DNA of 64,000 nucleotides from CAVROP01 sp050008495 (lineage in GTDB: Bacteria; Acidobacteriota; Terriglobia; UBA7540): assembly GCA_050008495.1 (NCBI GenBank), contig JBEKMN010000001.1, forward strand, positions 1 through 64,000, written 5' to 3'. How positions within the stretch are numbered: position 1 is the first letter of the stretch; each line of letters opens with the position of its first letter. Position numbers and translations under genes: made by a program. The notes under the pieces were generated by a model. That model was given only the letters and a program-made list of their open reading frames with translations, was not told the origin of the DNA and made no database searches. Shown piece after piece: positions 1 through 7,105 of the stretch.

Positions 1-50
1 CCCACCGGGGTGGCGCATACGTCCCGACGGGTTTGGTCGGGATGTATGCG

Positions 51-117
51 CCGGTCGCCCCAAACTGGCCAAGAACGTGACGCCGACATGGCAGAGGGCG
101 GCACGTCGGCGCCACCC
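51..117 (-). repeat. 67-bp dispersed repeat, copy A
   Basis: Read on the minus strand this 67-base stretch matches 3711-3777 at 61 of 67 positions by hand alignment. It contains an imperfect hairpin whose arms begin GGCGCCGACGTGC and end GCATGTCGGCGTC. With copy B it forms inverted repeats around the two glutamate dehydrogenase genes. Confidence 0.8.
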
Positions 118-243
118 CCCGAATCCACAATCCCCCCACGCCCGCTTGGGGGAGAGGGGTCGGGGGGTGAGGGGGTTCTTGTGGCCGCCCCCGGGCAACC
201 GCAAGGGTTGCCCCTTTGTCCTGCCAAAAAATCACAAAATCGT

Positions 244-277
244 GGGAACGAAGCTAAGAACTCATTGAAAACAAAGG
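244..277 (-). repeat. Degenerate copy of the 34-bp motif
   Basis: On the plus strand this reads GGGAAC...GAAAACAAAGG and aligns without gaps to the reverse complement of the 34-bp motif at 63352-63836, with about 25 of 34 positions equal. The last 12 bases are identical. It lies 30 bases from a GGGCAACC/GGGTTGCC palindrome, as the right-edge copies lie next to palindromes. It could be a chance match. Confidence 0.4.
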
Positions 278-541
278 AAGTCACCAAAACAATGCGCGCA
301 AAACCAACGCATTCTTGCGCACGAAACGCGTCAAAGGAAGCGAAAGAACGGGGTTTTCGATGCAACGTTCGGCGGTCGGTGGGCAGGATTCAGGCCCGGG
401 TAGGCGTGGCGAAGGCGCGGGCGCCGTACTTTATGGGCCGGGGCGAGTCGATACACGACCGCCTGTGGAGGAGACGGACATCATGACCGAATCGCCGCTT
501 GGTTTCCAGACCTGAAAGAGGCTCGTGTGCCGGCTAAGTTT

Positions 542-1807
542 TCACGCGTAGATCCCGCGCAGCTTGACGTTGAAGGCGACGCGGTCGATAGCCAGCATGT
601 AGGCTGCGATGCGGTTGTTGACCTTGTGTTTCTCGCCGTAGTGCGCTACTTCGTCGAAGGCGGCCACCATGATCGCCTTCAGGCGTTCATTCACTACACT
701 CTCCTGCCAGAAGTAGCCTTGGCGGTCCTGCACCCACTCGAAATAGGACACCGTGACGCCACCGGCATTGGCCAGGATGTCGGGGACGACGAAGACGCCG
801 CGGTCAAACAGGATAGCGTCCGCAGGTGGAGTGGTGGGGCTGTTAGCGCCTTCCGCCAGGATGCGAGCCTTGATTTTATGAGCGTTTTTGCTGGTGATGA
901 CGCTCTCCGTAGCGGCCGGGAGGAGCACCTCGCATTCTTGCTCCAGAATTTCCTGCGTCCCGATGCTCTCGCCACCGGGGAATCCTTTCACGGTTCCGTT
1001 TTCTTTGGAGTAGTGCAGCAGGGCGGCGATGTCCAGTCCGTTGGTATTGAAAACACCGCCGGCCACGTCGGCAACACCGATGATTTTGTAGCCTTCCTCG
1101 TGCAGCAGTTTCGCGGCCTCCGAGCCGACGTTGCCAAAGCCCTGAACGATGACGCGCGTTTCCTGTCTTTTCCACAAGAAGCGCTTGAGCGCCTCATCGA
1201 TGGAGATCATGCAACCGCGGCCGGTGGCCTCGCGCCGGCCCTGCGAGCCGCCCAAGTCGAGCGGCTTGCCCGTGACGCTGGCCGTCACGGTGTGTCGCAT
1301 GTGCATCGAGTAGGTGTCCATAATCCAGGCCATCGTCTGCTCGTTGGTGTTCATGTCGGGCGCAGGCACGTCGCGCTCCGGTCCGATGTAGTCCAAAATT
1401 TCCGCCGTGTAGCGCCGGGTAATGCGTTCCAGTTCTCCCTGCGAGAGTTGGGACGGATCGCAGACAACGCCGCCTTTGGCGCCGCCAAAGGGGATGTTGA
1501 CGACCGCGCATTTCCAGGTCATTTCGGCGGCCAGTCCGCGGATTTCGTCCAGGGTCACATCCGGCGAGTAGCGAACACCGCCCTTGCAAGGCCCGCGTGC
1601 AATGCTGTGCTGCACACGGTAGCCGTCGAAAACCCTGAGCTGACGATTGTCCATCGCCACGGGAATGTGCACGATGATCTCCCGGTTGGGGGAGCGCAAG
1701 TACTGCGTGAGGCCTTCGTCCAATTGCAATTTGGCGGCGGCCACGTCGAAGCGCGCAGCCATGGATTCATAGACGCTGAGTTCGTTCTTGGTTTCAACAG
1801 TGCTCAT
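542..1807 (-). CDS. Glu/Leu/Phe/Val dehydrogenase (glutamate dehydrogenase), paralogue 1
   Basis: Cytoplasmic hexameric enzyme expected to interconvert glutamate and 2-oxoglutarate plus ammonia with NAD(P). The 421-residue product has the full family length. The substrate loop GPCKGGVRY is at about residues 72-80, the catalytic lysine in FGGAKGG at about 111, the proton-transfer aspartate in PAPDMNTN near 150, the nucleotide fold QGFGNVGSEAA near 220, and the C-terminal VSYFEWVQ substrate-pocket motif. A GGGAGG ribosome-binding site precedes the ATG. A second, clearly paralogous gene lies 410 bases upstream on the same strand, separated by a repeat island. The cysteine in GPCKGG replaces the more usual Ala or Tyr. 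Strict substrate (Glu versus branched-chain amino acids) cannot be decided from sequence alone. Confidence 0.95.
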   Translation of the reverse strand: MSTVETKNELSVYESMAARFDVAAAKLQLDEGLTQYLRSPNREIIVHIPVAMDNRQLRVFDGYRVQHSIARGPCKGGVRYSPDVTLDEIRGLAAEMTWKCAVVNIPFGGAKGGVVCDPSQLSQGELERITRRYTAEILDYIGPERDVPAPDMNTNEQTMAWIMDTYSMHMRHTVTASVTGKPLDLGGSQGRREATGRGCMISIDEALKRFLWKRQETRVIVQGFGNVGSEAAKLLHEEGYKIIGVADVAGGVFNTNGLDIAALLHYSKENGTVKGFPGGESIGTQEILEQECEVLLPAATESVITSKNAHKIKARILAEGANSPTTPPADAILFDRGVFVVPDILANAGGVTVSYFEWVQDRQGYFWQESVVNERLKAIMVAAFDEVAHYGEKHKVNNRIAAYMLAIDRVAFNVKLRGIYA

Positions 1808-1848
1808 GTCGCCTCCCTCGAGTTAGCTGGTGGTGGTTGCAGGACTGA

Positions 1849-2120
1849 GCCCCAAAGGGGCGCTCGAACGAAGCCCAGGCCAACGGCCTGGGTCAGCGAT
1901 CTCGGCCCGTTTAGATCGGGTCAGCCCTGAAAGGGCGGAATCGGTTAGTACCCATGCCGCGATCTTTGTCCCAACTGAACGTCCATCTCGCCTTCGGCAC
2001 TAGGGATCGCGAACCCATGCGCTGGCGGTGTATTTCGCCCCTACAGGGCTTCGAGATTGAAGGCGCGACGTTGACCCAGGCCGTTGGCCTGGGCTGTGAT
2101 AGTTCGCCCCTTTGGGGCTT
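1849..2120. repeat. Paired three-hairpin blocks around a transposase relic
   Basis: Two blocks, 1849-1940 and 2034-2120, are inverted copies of the same three-hairpin order: GCCCCAAAGGGGC, then CCCAGGCCAACGGCCTGGG, then GCCCTGAAAGGGC (left) or its relative GCCCTGTAGGGGC (right). The central hairpin is identical in both. Between them lies the beginning of a Y1-type transposase frame. This is the arrangement expected of REP sequences flanking a REP-associated tyrosine transposase; that link is inference. Confidence 0.75.
1954..2028 (+). pseudogene. Truncated IS200/RAYT-like Y1 transposase start
   Basis: The frame opens with MPRSLSQLNVHLAFGTRDRE, which resembles the conserved N-terminus of IS200-type and REP-associated tyrosine transposases (MP.SL....HL.FSTK.RE). 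After about 24 residues it runs into the right-hand hairpin block, and no downstream HUH or catalytic tyrosine motif is present. The rest of the long plus-strand frame is only the antisense of the next glutamate dehydrogenase gene. I read this as a decayed or deletion-derived remnant of the element that carried the flanking hairpins. Confidence 0.55.
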
Positions 2121-2162
2121 AAGACAGACACAGCATGACAGGCTTTCGGAGCTTGCGCGCAC

Positions 2163-2195
2163 AAAAAAGCCGGGAGCTGCCATTCAGCTCCCGGC
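2163..2195 (-). terminator. Rho-independent terminator of glutamate dehydrogenase 2
   Basis: On the minus strand a perfect 11-bp stem GCCGGGAGCTG / CAGCTCCCGGC with a 5-base loop (2169-2195) is followed at once by six T residues (2168-2163). It starts 22 bases after the stop codon of the gene ending at 2218. This is a textbook intrinsic terminator. Confidence 0.85.
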
Positions 2196-2217
2196 TCGAA
2201 AGAAAGCATTTCAAGGG

Positions 2218-3480
2218 TTACGGATAAAGGCCGCGCAGCGTGGTGGCTTCTGCCACCCGGCCGATGCCCAGCATATTCGCAGCGGTTCGCATCCCGACTT
2301 TGTGCGTCAGGTGGATTTTCAGCACGTCGTTGAAGCTGGTCTTCATGACGCGCTCCAGGCGGTTGTAAACGTCCTGAGCTTCCCAGAACAGGTGCTGCTC
2401 GTCCTGCACCCATTCAAAGTAGGAAACCGTGACGCCGCCTGCGTTGCAGAGGATGTCCGGGATAATGAAGACGCCTTTGGCTTCGAGGATTCTGTCGGCT
2501 TCGGGGGTCAACGGACCATTGGCTGCCTCGGCGACAATCTTCGTGTGCAGCGTTTCGGCGTTCTCGCCTTGCACCGCGTTTTCGAGCGCGGCGGGAACCA
2601 GGATCTCACAAGGCATGGCGAGCAATTGCTCGGGAGTGACCGGCTCAGAACCGGGGAAGGCAATCACGCCGCCGGTCTTCTCCTTGTACGCGATCAGTGC
2701 CGGAACGTCCAGGCCCTTCGCGTTGTAAACGCAACCCTTCGAATCGCTGGCTGCGATCACGCAAGCCTCATTGGCGTGCAGCAACTGGGCGGCAATGGAA
2801 CCGGCATTGCCGAATCCTTGAACCACCACCCTCGCGCCTTTCATCGGAATGTGGAGGTGTTCGCACGCCGATTGGAGGGTATTGAAAACGCCGCGGCCGG
2901 TAGCCTCGTTGCGGCCCAGCGAGCCGCCCAGAGCAATGGGTTTGCCGGTGACCACGCCCGGAATCGGATAGCCCTTCGTCATGCTGTACGTATCCATGAT
3001 CCAGGCCATGACCTGAGAGTTGGTGTAGACGTCCGGTGCGGGGATGTCCTGCGCCGGGCCGATCAAGGGAAGAATCGCGCTGGCATAGCGGCGAGTGAGG
3101 TGCTCCAGTTCGACCTGCGACATCTCCTTCGGATTGCAGGTCACGCCGCCTTTGCCGCCGCCGAACGGGATATTCACAACCGCGCACTTCCACGTCATCC
3201 AGGTTGCAAGGGCTTTCACTTCATCCAATGTGACGTGCGGATGGTAGCGAATTCCGCCCTTGGCAGGCCCGCGCGCGGTGCTGTGTTGCACGCGGTGACC
3301 CTGAAAAGTGTGAATCTTCCCGTTGTCCATCCGAACGGGCAGGTGGACGGTCAGCACCCGTTCGGGAGATTTGATCATATTTCGCACATTATGGTCGAGT
3401 TCGAGCGCATCCGCGGCGAGATCGAAGTTCTCCATCGCCGCTTCATACGCGTTTTTCTCGACTACAGCCGTGATTGGCAT
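2218..3480 (-). CDS. Glu/Leu/Phe/Val dehydrogenase (glutamate dehydrogenase), paralogue 2
   Basis: Second member of the glutamate dehydrogenase family, 420 residues from the ATG at 3480, chosen because GAGGAGG lies just upstream and the N-terminus then matches its paralogue; a longer frame to 3678 runs through repeat DNA. Visible motifs are GPAKGGIRY (about 71-79), FGGGKGG with the catalytic lysine at about 110, PAPDVYTN, the Rossmann motif QGFGNAGSIAA and VSYFEWVQ. Both paralogues keep the catalytic residues, so neither is obviously a regulatory-only subunit. Tandem gdh pairs are known to form hetero-oligomers in Thermus; whether that applies here is open. An intrinsic terminator follows. 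Confidence 0.95.
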   Translation of the reverse strand: MPITAVVEKNAYEAAMENFDLAADALELDHNVRNMIKSPERVLTVHLPVRMDNGKIHTFQGHRVQHSTARGPAKGGIRYHPHVTLDEVKALATWMTWKCAVVNIPFGGGKGGVTCNPKEMSQVELEHLTRRYASAILPLIGPAQDIPAPDVYTNSQVMAWIMDTYSMTKGYPIPGVVTGKPIALGGSLGRNEATGRGVFNTLQSACEHLHIPMKGARVVVQGFGNAGSIAAQLLHANEACVIAASDSKGCVYNAKGLDVPALIAYKEKTGGVIAFPGSEPVTPEQLLAMPCEILVPAALENAVQGENAETLHTKIVAEAANGPLTPEADRILEAKGVFIIPDILCNAGGVTVSYFEWVQDEQHLFWEAQDVYNRLERVMKTSFNDVLKIHLTHKVGMRTAANMLGIGRVAEATTLRGLYP

Positions 3481-3790
3481 ATAGTACGCCTCCTCTTCTT
3501 CAATTGTTTTGATTTTACTGCCGGAAGGTCTATCACTTATCCCCCACAGGGAGGATACTCCGGTCGTCTGCCTCCCGCAAGAGGCAAAGTACCGTATCAA
3601 AATAGTACTGCGGCGCCAGGGACAAAGTGTCCCCCTTCGTCCCCGGTGGCAGCGCCATCCCGAATCGTCTTTTCCCAAAGGGGGCAGGCGCGAAGAATCT
3701 GCTTTTGGACGGGTGGCGCCGACGTGCAGTCTTCTGGCATGTCGGCGTCACGTTCTTGGCCGGTTTGGGGCGAGCGGTTTACGACCCGGC
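3481..3790. repeat. Repeat-rich spacer upstream of glutamate dehydrogenase 2
   Basis: No gene is seen. Small hairpins include GCCTCCCGCAAGAGGC near 3570 and GGGACA-AAG-TGTCCC near 3619. Copy B of the 67-bp repeat occupies 3711-3777 and ends 14 bases before the recQ stop codon. The promoter of the downstream dehydrogenase should lie between about 3490 and 3560, but I see no clear -35/-10 pair. Confidence 0.55.
3711..3777 (+). repeat. 67-bp dispersed repeat, copy B
   Basis: This is the inverted partner of 51-117, with 61 of 67 bases equal by hand alignment. It starts GGGTGGCGCCGACGTGC and ends GGTTTGGGGCGAGCGG. It sits between the promoter region of one gene and the 3' end of recQ. Confidence 0.8.
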
Positions 3791-5890
3791 TCAGAGTTCA
3801 CCTTTCGCAGGACGGCAGATGTGGAGGATGCTCCGCCCATACTTTTCCGCTTTCGCAGGTCCGATTCCGTTGATCTCGAGCAGCTCGGCGGGAGCGGCCG
3901 GCAGGGCTACAACGATAGCGTACAACGCCTGATCGCTGAAAACACAGTAAGCCGGAAATCCGCTTTTTCTCGCTTCCGCACTCCGCCAGGCACGCAGCTT
4001 TTCTTCCAGCGCAGACTCTTGCGGCGAAAATGTTTCCGGCCCTCGTGGCTGCCCTTGCGGCGGGCGTTTCTTCTTGGGCGCGGCTTCGTCAACCGAGAGG
4101 ATGAGGGCAGGCGGCTTTGTGGGTTTCGGAGACTTTTTCTTCCCTCGCTTCGCTGGTTGCCACTCTTCCGCCCGGTTGGTGGCCAGCAGCAGATCCAGCG
4201 GCGTGCGATCGTTCAGGCTCAACCCTTCGCGGGTCAGCATCGCTTTCCGGTAGGGTATGGTTCTGCCGCCTTTTTCAAAGCTGGCGTCCTCGATCTGCAC
4301 CAGTCCGGCCGCGGCCATCGCCCCGACAATGCCCTCCAGGCGGTCTCTGCTTAAGGACCCGCCCTGAGACAATGATTGGTGCAGCCTTCCGAGGGTTTGG
4401 GAATTCACAGACCGAAGTGCCTCGATGACTTCGTAGACAATACGCCGCTCAGCTTGCGTGATAAGCCGGAATCGCTGGGCGATACACTGTTGGGGAGCGC
4501 AGAAATCGCACCGGCCGCAGGGCCGCTGGCTATCCGTGAAATCTCCGAAATGCCGCACTAAGGCGCGCATGCGGCACTGATGAGTTTCCGCGAAGCGCCT
4601 CATGAGTTCCAGTTGCGCGCGCTTTGTCTCCAAATGAGCGAGATAAGCTTGCTTCCAGTCCTTGCTGCCCACGGTCACGTTCTCCGTCCACTCGATCGCC
4701 GCGCCGCCATGAATTGCAAGCTTGTCGAGGGCCCGGTTGAACAACTCGGGATCGAGAAGCAGAGCCCGGCAGAGGTCCTCTTTCGGCTGCGGTTGCGGGC
4801 TGAGCCGGTGATAGATGGCTTCGAGAGTTTCCACGGGGGCGTAATCCTGCTCGAAGAAGTATTCGTGCACTCGCAGGTCGGCGTAAGAATACAGCAGGAT
4901 CGTCCGGCTGGGCAGTCCGTCGCGCCCGGCGCGGCCGATTTCCTGGTAATAGCCCTCGATGCTCGCGGGCAGTGCGGTGCGGATGATGGTCCGCACATTG
5001 GGCTTGTCGATACCCATGCCAAACGCAATGGTGGCGACCACCGCCTCGAGCTTGCTTTCCACAAACGCCGCCTGGACGCGCTCCCGCTGCCTGGACTCAA
5101 GCCCTGCGTGGTACGCGGCCACAGGAAACAAGCGAGAGAGATCCCGTGCCAATTCCTCGGATGCTCTGCGCGTGGGCGCGTAAACGATAGCCGGGCGCCG
5201 AGCCGGATCGCTAAGCAGCTCCTGGGTGAGTTGAGGGCGATGTGGGAGCGGCACCTCCATGACCTCGATGGCGAGATTCTCGCGCCGGAAACCATGGATG
5301 AACCGAGCCGCGTCGACCAAGCGAAGTTGGCTGACAATGTCGTTCTGCACGATGGGGGTTGCCGTGGCCGTGAGCGCCATGACGGGCGCGGGACGCAACG
5401 CCGGGAGGTATTGCCCCAGCATGCGATAATCCGGCCGGAAATCGTGACCCCATTGCGAAATGCAATGCGCTTCGTCAATAGCGATCAGCGAGGGCTTCCG
5501 CTTGGCCAGCATTTCGGGGAATCCCGGCACCCGAAACCGCTCCGGCGCAATGAACATGAATTGCACTTCGCCGTTCAGATAGTCGCGGCAGGACTGGCGA
5601 GAAGTCAGGCGGTCCATGCCGGAATGCACGCGCGCGACTTTGCAGCCGAGTGAAGCGAGCTTGGCTGCCTGGTCGTCCATGAGAGCGATCAAGGGGCTGA
5701 TGACCAGCGCCGTGCCGCCGCGGGCCAGGGTGGGGAGTTGATAGCAAAGTGACTTGCCGGATCCCGTCGGCATGACCAGCAGTATGTCCCGTCCGGCAAT
5801 GGCGGCGCGGCAGACGGCTTCCTGGTTGGCTCGAAAAGACGGGAAGCCAAACGCCTTTTCGAGAAGGGGGAGAAGTGACTCGGTCGACAT
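3791..5890 (-). CDS. recQ: ATP-dependent DNA helicase RecQ
   Basis: 3'-5' DNA helicase of recombination and replication-fork repair. The protein of about 700 residues has the helicase core first (Walker A MPTGSGKSLCYQ, DEAH box IDEAHCISQWGHDF, motif VI region QEIGRAGRDG), then the RecQ zinc-binding segment with cysteines in RPCGRCDFC, the winged-helix RQC region, and a C-terminal HRDC-like segment (about the last 80 residues, ending INGIGPAKAEKYG). All are as in full-length bacterial RecQ. I prefer the ATG at 5890 because GGATGAGA precedes it; an ATG at 5911 would add seven residues but lacks a ribosome-binding site. It lies 95 bases downstream of lpxC on the same strand. Confidence 0.95.
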   Translation of the reverse strand: MSTESLLPLLEKAFGFPSFRANQEAVCRAAIAGRDILLVMPTGSGKSLCYQLPTLARGGTALVISPLIALMDDQAAKLASLGCKVARVHSGMDRLTSRQSCRDYLNGEVQFMFIAPERFRVPGFPEMLAKRKPSLIAIDEAHCISQWGHDFRPDYRMLGQYLPALRPAPVMALTATATPIVQNDIVSQLRLVDAARFIHGFRRENLAIEVMEVPLPHRPQLTQELLSDPARRPAIVYAPTRRASEELARDLSRLFPVAAYHAGLESRQRERVQAAFVESKLEAVVATIAFGMGIDKPNVRTIIRTALPASIEGYYQEIGRAGRDGLPSRTILLYSYADLRVHEYFFEQDYAPVETLEAIYHRLSPQPQPKEDLCRALLLDPELFNRALDKLAIHGGAAIEWTENVTVGSKDWKQAYLAHLETKRAQLELMRRFAETHQCRMRALVRHFGDFTDSQRPCGRCDFCAPQQCIAQRFRLITQAERRIVYEVIEALRSVNSQTLGRLHQSLSQGGSLSRDRLEGIVGAMAAAGLVQIEDASFEKGGRTIPYRKAMLTREGLSLNDRTPLDLLLATNRAEEWQPAKRGKKKSPKPTKPPALILSVDEAAPKKKRPPQGQPRGPETFSPQESALEEKLRAWRSAEARKSGFPAYCVFSDQALYAIVVALPAAPAELLEINGIGPAKAEKYGRSILHICRPAKGEL

Positions 5891-5985
5891 GTTGGAGATC
5901 TCATCCACCATGAATGGTGAATTGTGAAGAGTAAATAGTGAATTGTAAATAGCCGAAGATGAAGGTTGGTCCGAAAGTATTCCTC

Positions 5986-6894
5986 TTACGGGGCCTCGCT
6001 GGCAGCAAGCACCGGCTCGGAAACGGGTTTTGCGTCAGGCTCAGGGTCGGTAACGAGTCTCCAGGATTGCCTCTCGCGCAAAAGACGAGCGACAAGTTGC
6101 GCGTGCATGGCGTGACCGGCTCGCTCGGCGACCACATGGCCGAGTAGTGGGCGGCCTAGCAGGGAGAAGTCGCCGATCAGGTCCAGAAGTTTGTGCCGGC
6201 AGAACTCGTCGGGGAAGCGCAGCCCTTCGGGGTTGACCACACCCGTGCGATCCAGTACAACGGCATTCTCCAGCGAGCCGCCGCGGATCAGGCCATTCTT
6301 GCGAAGCATTTCGAGTTCTTCCAGGAACCCGAATGTCCGGGCCGGGGCGATTTCAGCGGCGTATTCGGACGAGCCGGAGTAAAAGTCGATGGATTGCGCC
6401 CCAATTAAGGGGTGTGGGAAGGAGATACGATAGGTGACGCGGAGAGAATCCGCCGGGTAGACGATAACGCGCTTCATTCCATCGACTACCTCAACGGGCC
6501 TAAGGATTTTGACGAAGTTCCTTCGGGCCCGCTGGCGACGAATCCCGGCTTGGGTGATGAGTTCGACGAAGGGCCGCGCGCTGCCGTCCAAGATCGGGAG
6601 TTCCAGGTTGTCGATTTCCACGATTGCGTTGTCCACTTCCAAGCCTGCCAGGGCCGACAGGAGATGCTCGGTAGTGGAAATCAGTACGCCTTTCTTCATC
6701 AAGCTCGTCGCGTAGCTGACCCGGGCGACATTTCGGGCTTGGGCCTCAATGACGAAGCCCTCCAGGTCGGTGCGCCGGAAGACTACGCCCGAGTTAGCGG
6801 GGGCAGGGCAGAGACTTAGGTTGACCCTAACGCCCGTGTGCAGGCCCACACCGGAGATGGAGACCGGATTCGCAATCGTGTGTTGGTTGGCCAA
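5986..6894 (-). CDS. lpxC: UDP-3-O-acyl-N-acetylglucosamine deacetylase LpxC
   Basis: Zinc amidase that catalyses the committed step of lipid A synthesis; its presence shows an LPS-bearing outer membrane. The 302-residue protein has the family length. Visible motifs are GVGLHTG near the start, TTEHLLSAL (zinc ligand His with neighbouring Glu), the LDGSARPF loop, RHKLLDLIGD (zinc ligands His and Asp) and the late catalytic His in AGHAMHAQL. The ATG at 6894 is preceded by AAGGAGC. It is divergent from polA across a 211-base region. The C-terminal tail of about 25 residues after the last core helix is variable in this family. Confidence 0.96.
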   Translation of the reverse strand: MANQHTIANPVSISGVGLHTGVRVNLSLCPAPANSGVVFRRTDLEGFVIEAQARNVARVSYATSLMKKGVLISTTEHLLSALAGLEVDNAIVEIDNLELPILDGSARPFVELITQAGIRRQRARRNFVKILRPVEVVDGMKRVIVYPADSLRVTYRISFPHPLIGAQSIDFYSGSSEYAAEIAPARTFGFLEELEMLRKNGLIRGGSLENAVVLDRTGVVNPEGLRFPDEFCRHKLLDLIGDFSLLGRPLLGHVVAERAGHAMHAQLVARLLRERQSWRLVTDPEPDAKPVSEPVLAASEAP

Positions 6895-7068
6895 GAAGCT
6901 CCTTGAAACTCAGATAATAAGCATTTTCTTAGCCAAGTGCGCGGGTTTAGACAAGACAATTATTATCAGTACTTTATGCTTGTTCTTCCGGCCGTAACAG
7001 AACCGGAGATGTGTCAATCATGCAACATTGGCTCAGATTTGTGTGCCTTTGGCGAACCTGATTTAGGG

Positions 7069-7101
7069 TAGAATAAACAACTACGTCGAAAATCGGAGGG
7101 G
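7069..7101 (+). promoter_or_regulatory. Candidate -10 element and ribosome-binding site of polA
   Basis: TAGAAT at 7069-7074 fits a sigma-70 -10 box, and GGAGGGG at 7095-7101 sits 4 bases before the TTG start of polA, which decides that start. No good -35 hexamer stands at the proper distance, so the promoter part is weak. Confidence 0.4.
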
Positions 7102-7105
7102 TACC

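Larger units (their letters stand above)
1..541. repeat. Gene-free, repeat-rich left edge
   Basis: No convincing gene is visible here; the open frames follow repeats and have no family resemblance. It holds a hairpin at 12-52 (17-base arms with one G-T type mismatch), one copy of a 67-bp repeat at 51-117 whose inverted partner is at 3711-3777, GC-rich C/G runs at 115-178, a palindrome GGGCAACC-GCAA-GGGTTGCCC at about 193-213, and a degenerate copy (244-277) of the 34-bp motif found four times near the right edge. From 300 to 541 I see a structured-looking GC-rich tract but recognise no RNA family in it. Confidence 0.6.

Noticed and set aside
315..515. Small ORF or structured RNA upstream of the first gene
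   Set aside because: The 66-residue frame has no family pattern. The GC-rich tract could fold, but I could match it to no riboswitch, SRP, RNase P, tmRNA or 6S signature.
527..1930. Long plus-strand ORF of 467 residues
   Set aside because: It is the antisense shadow of glutamate dehydrogenase paralogue 1, caused by high GC codon use.
1954..3873. Plus-strand ORF of 639 residues starting like a transposase
   Set aside because: Only the first ~25 residues resemble a transposase; the rest is antisense to glutamate dehydrogenase 2.
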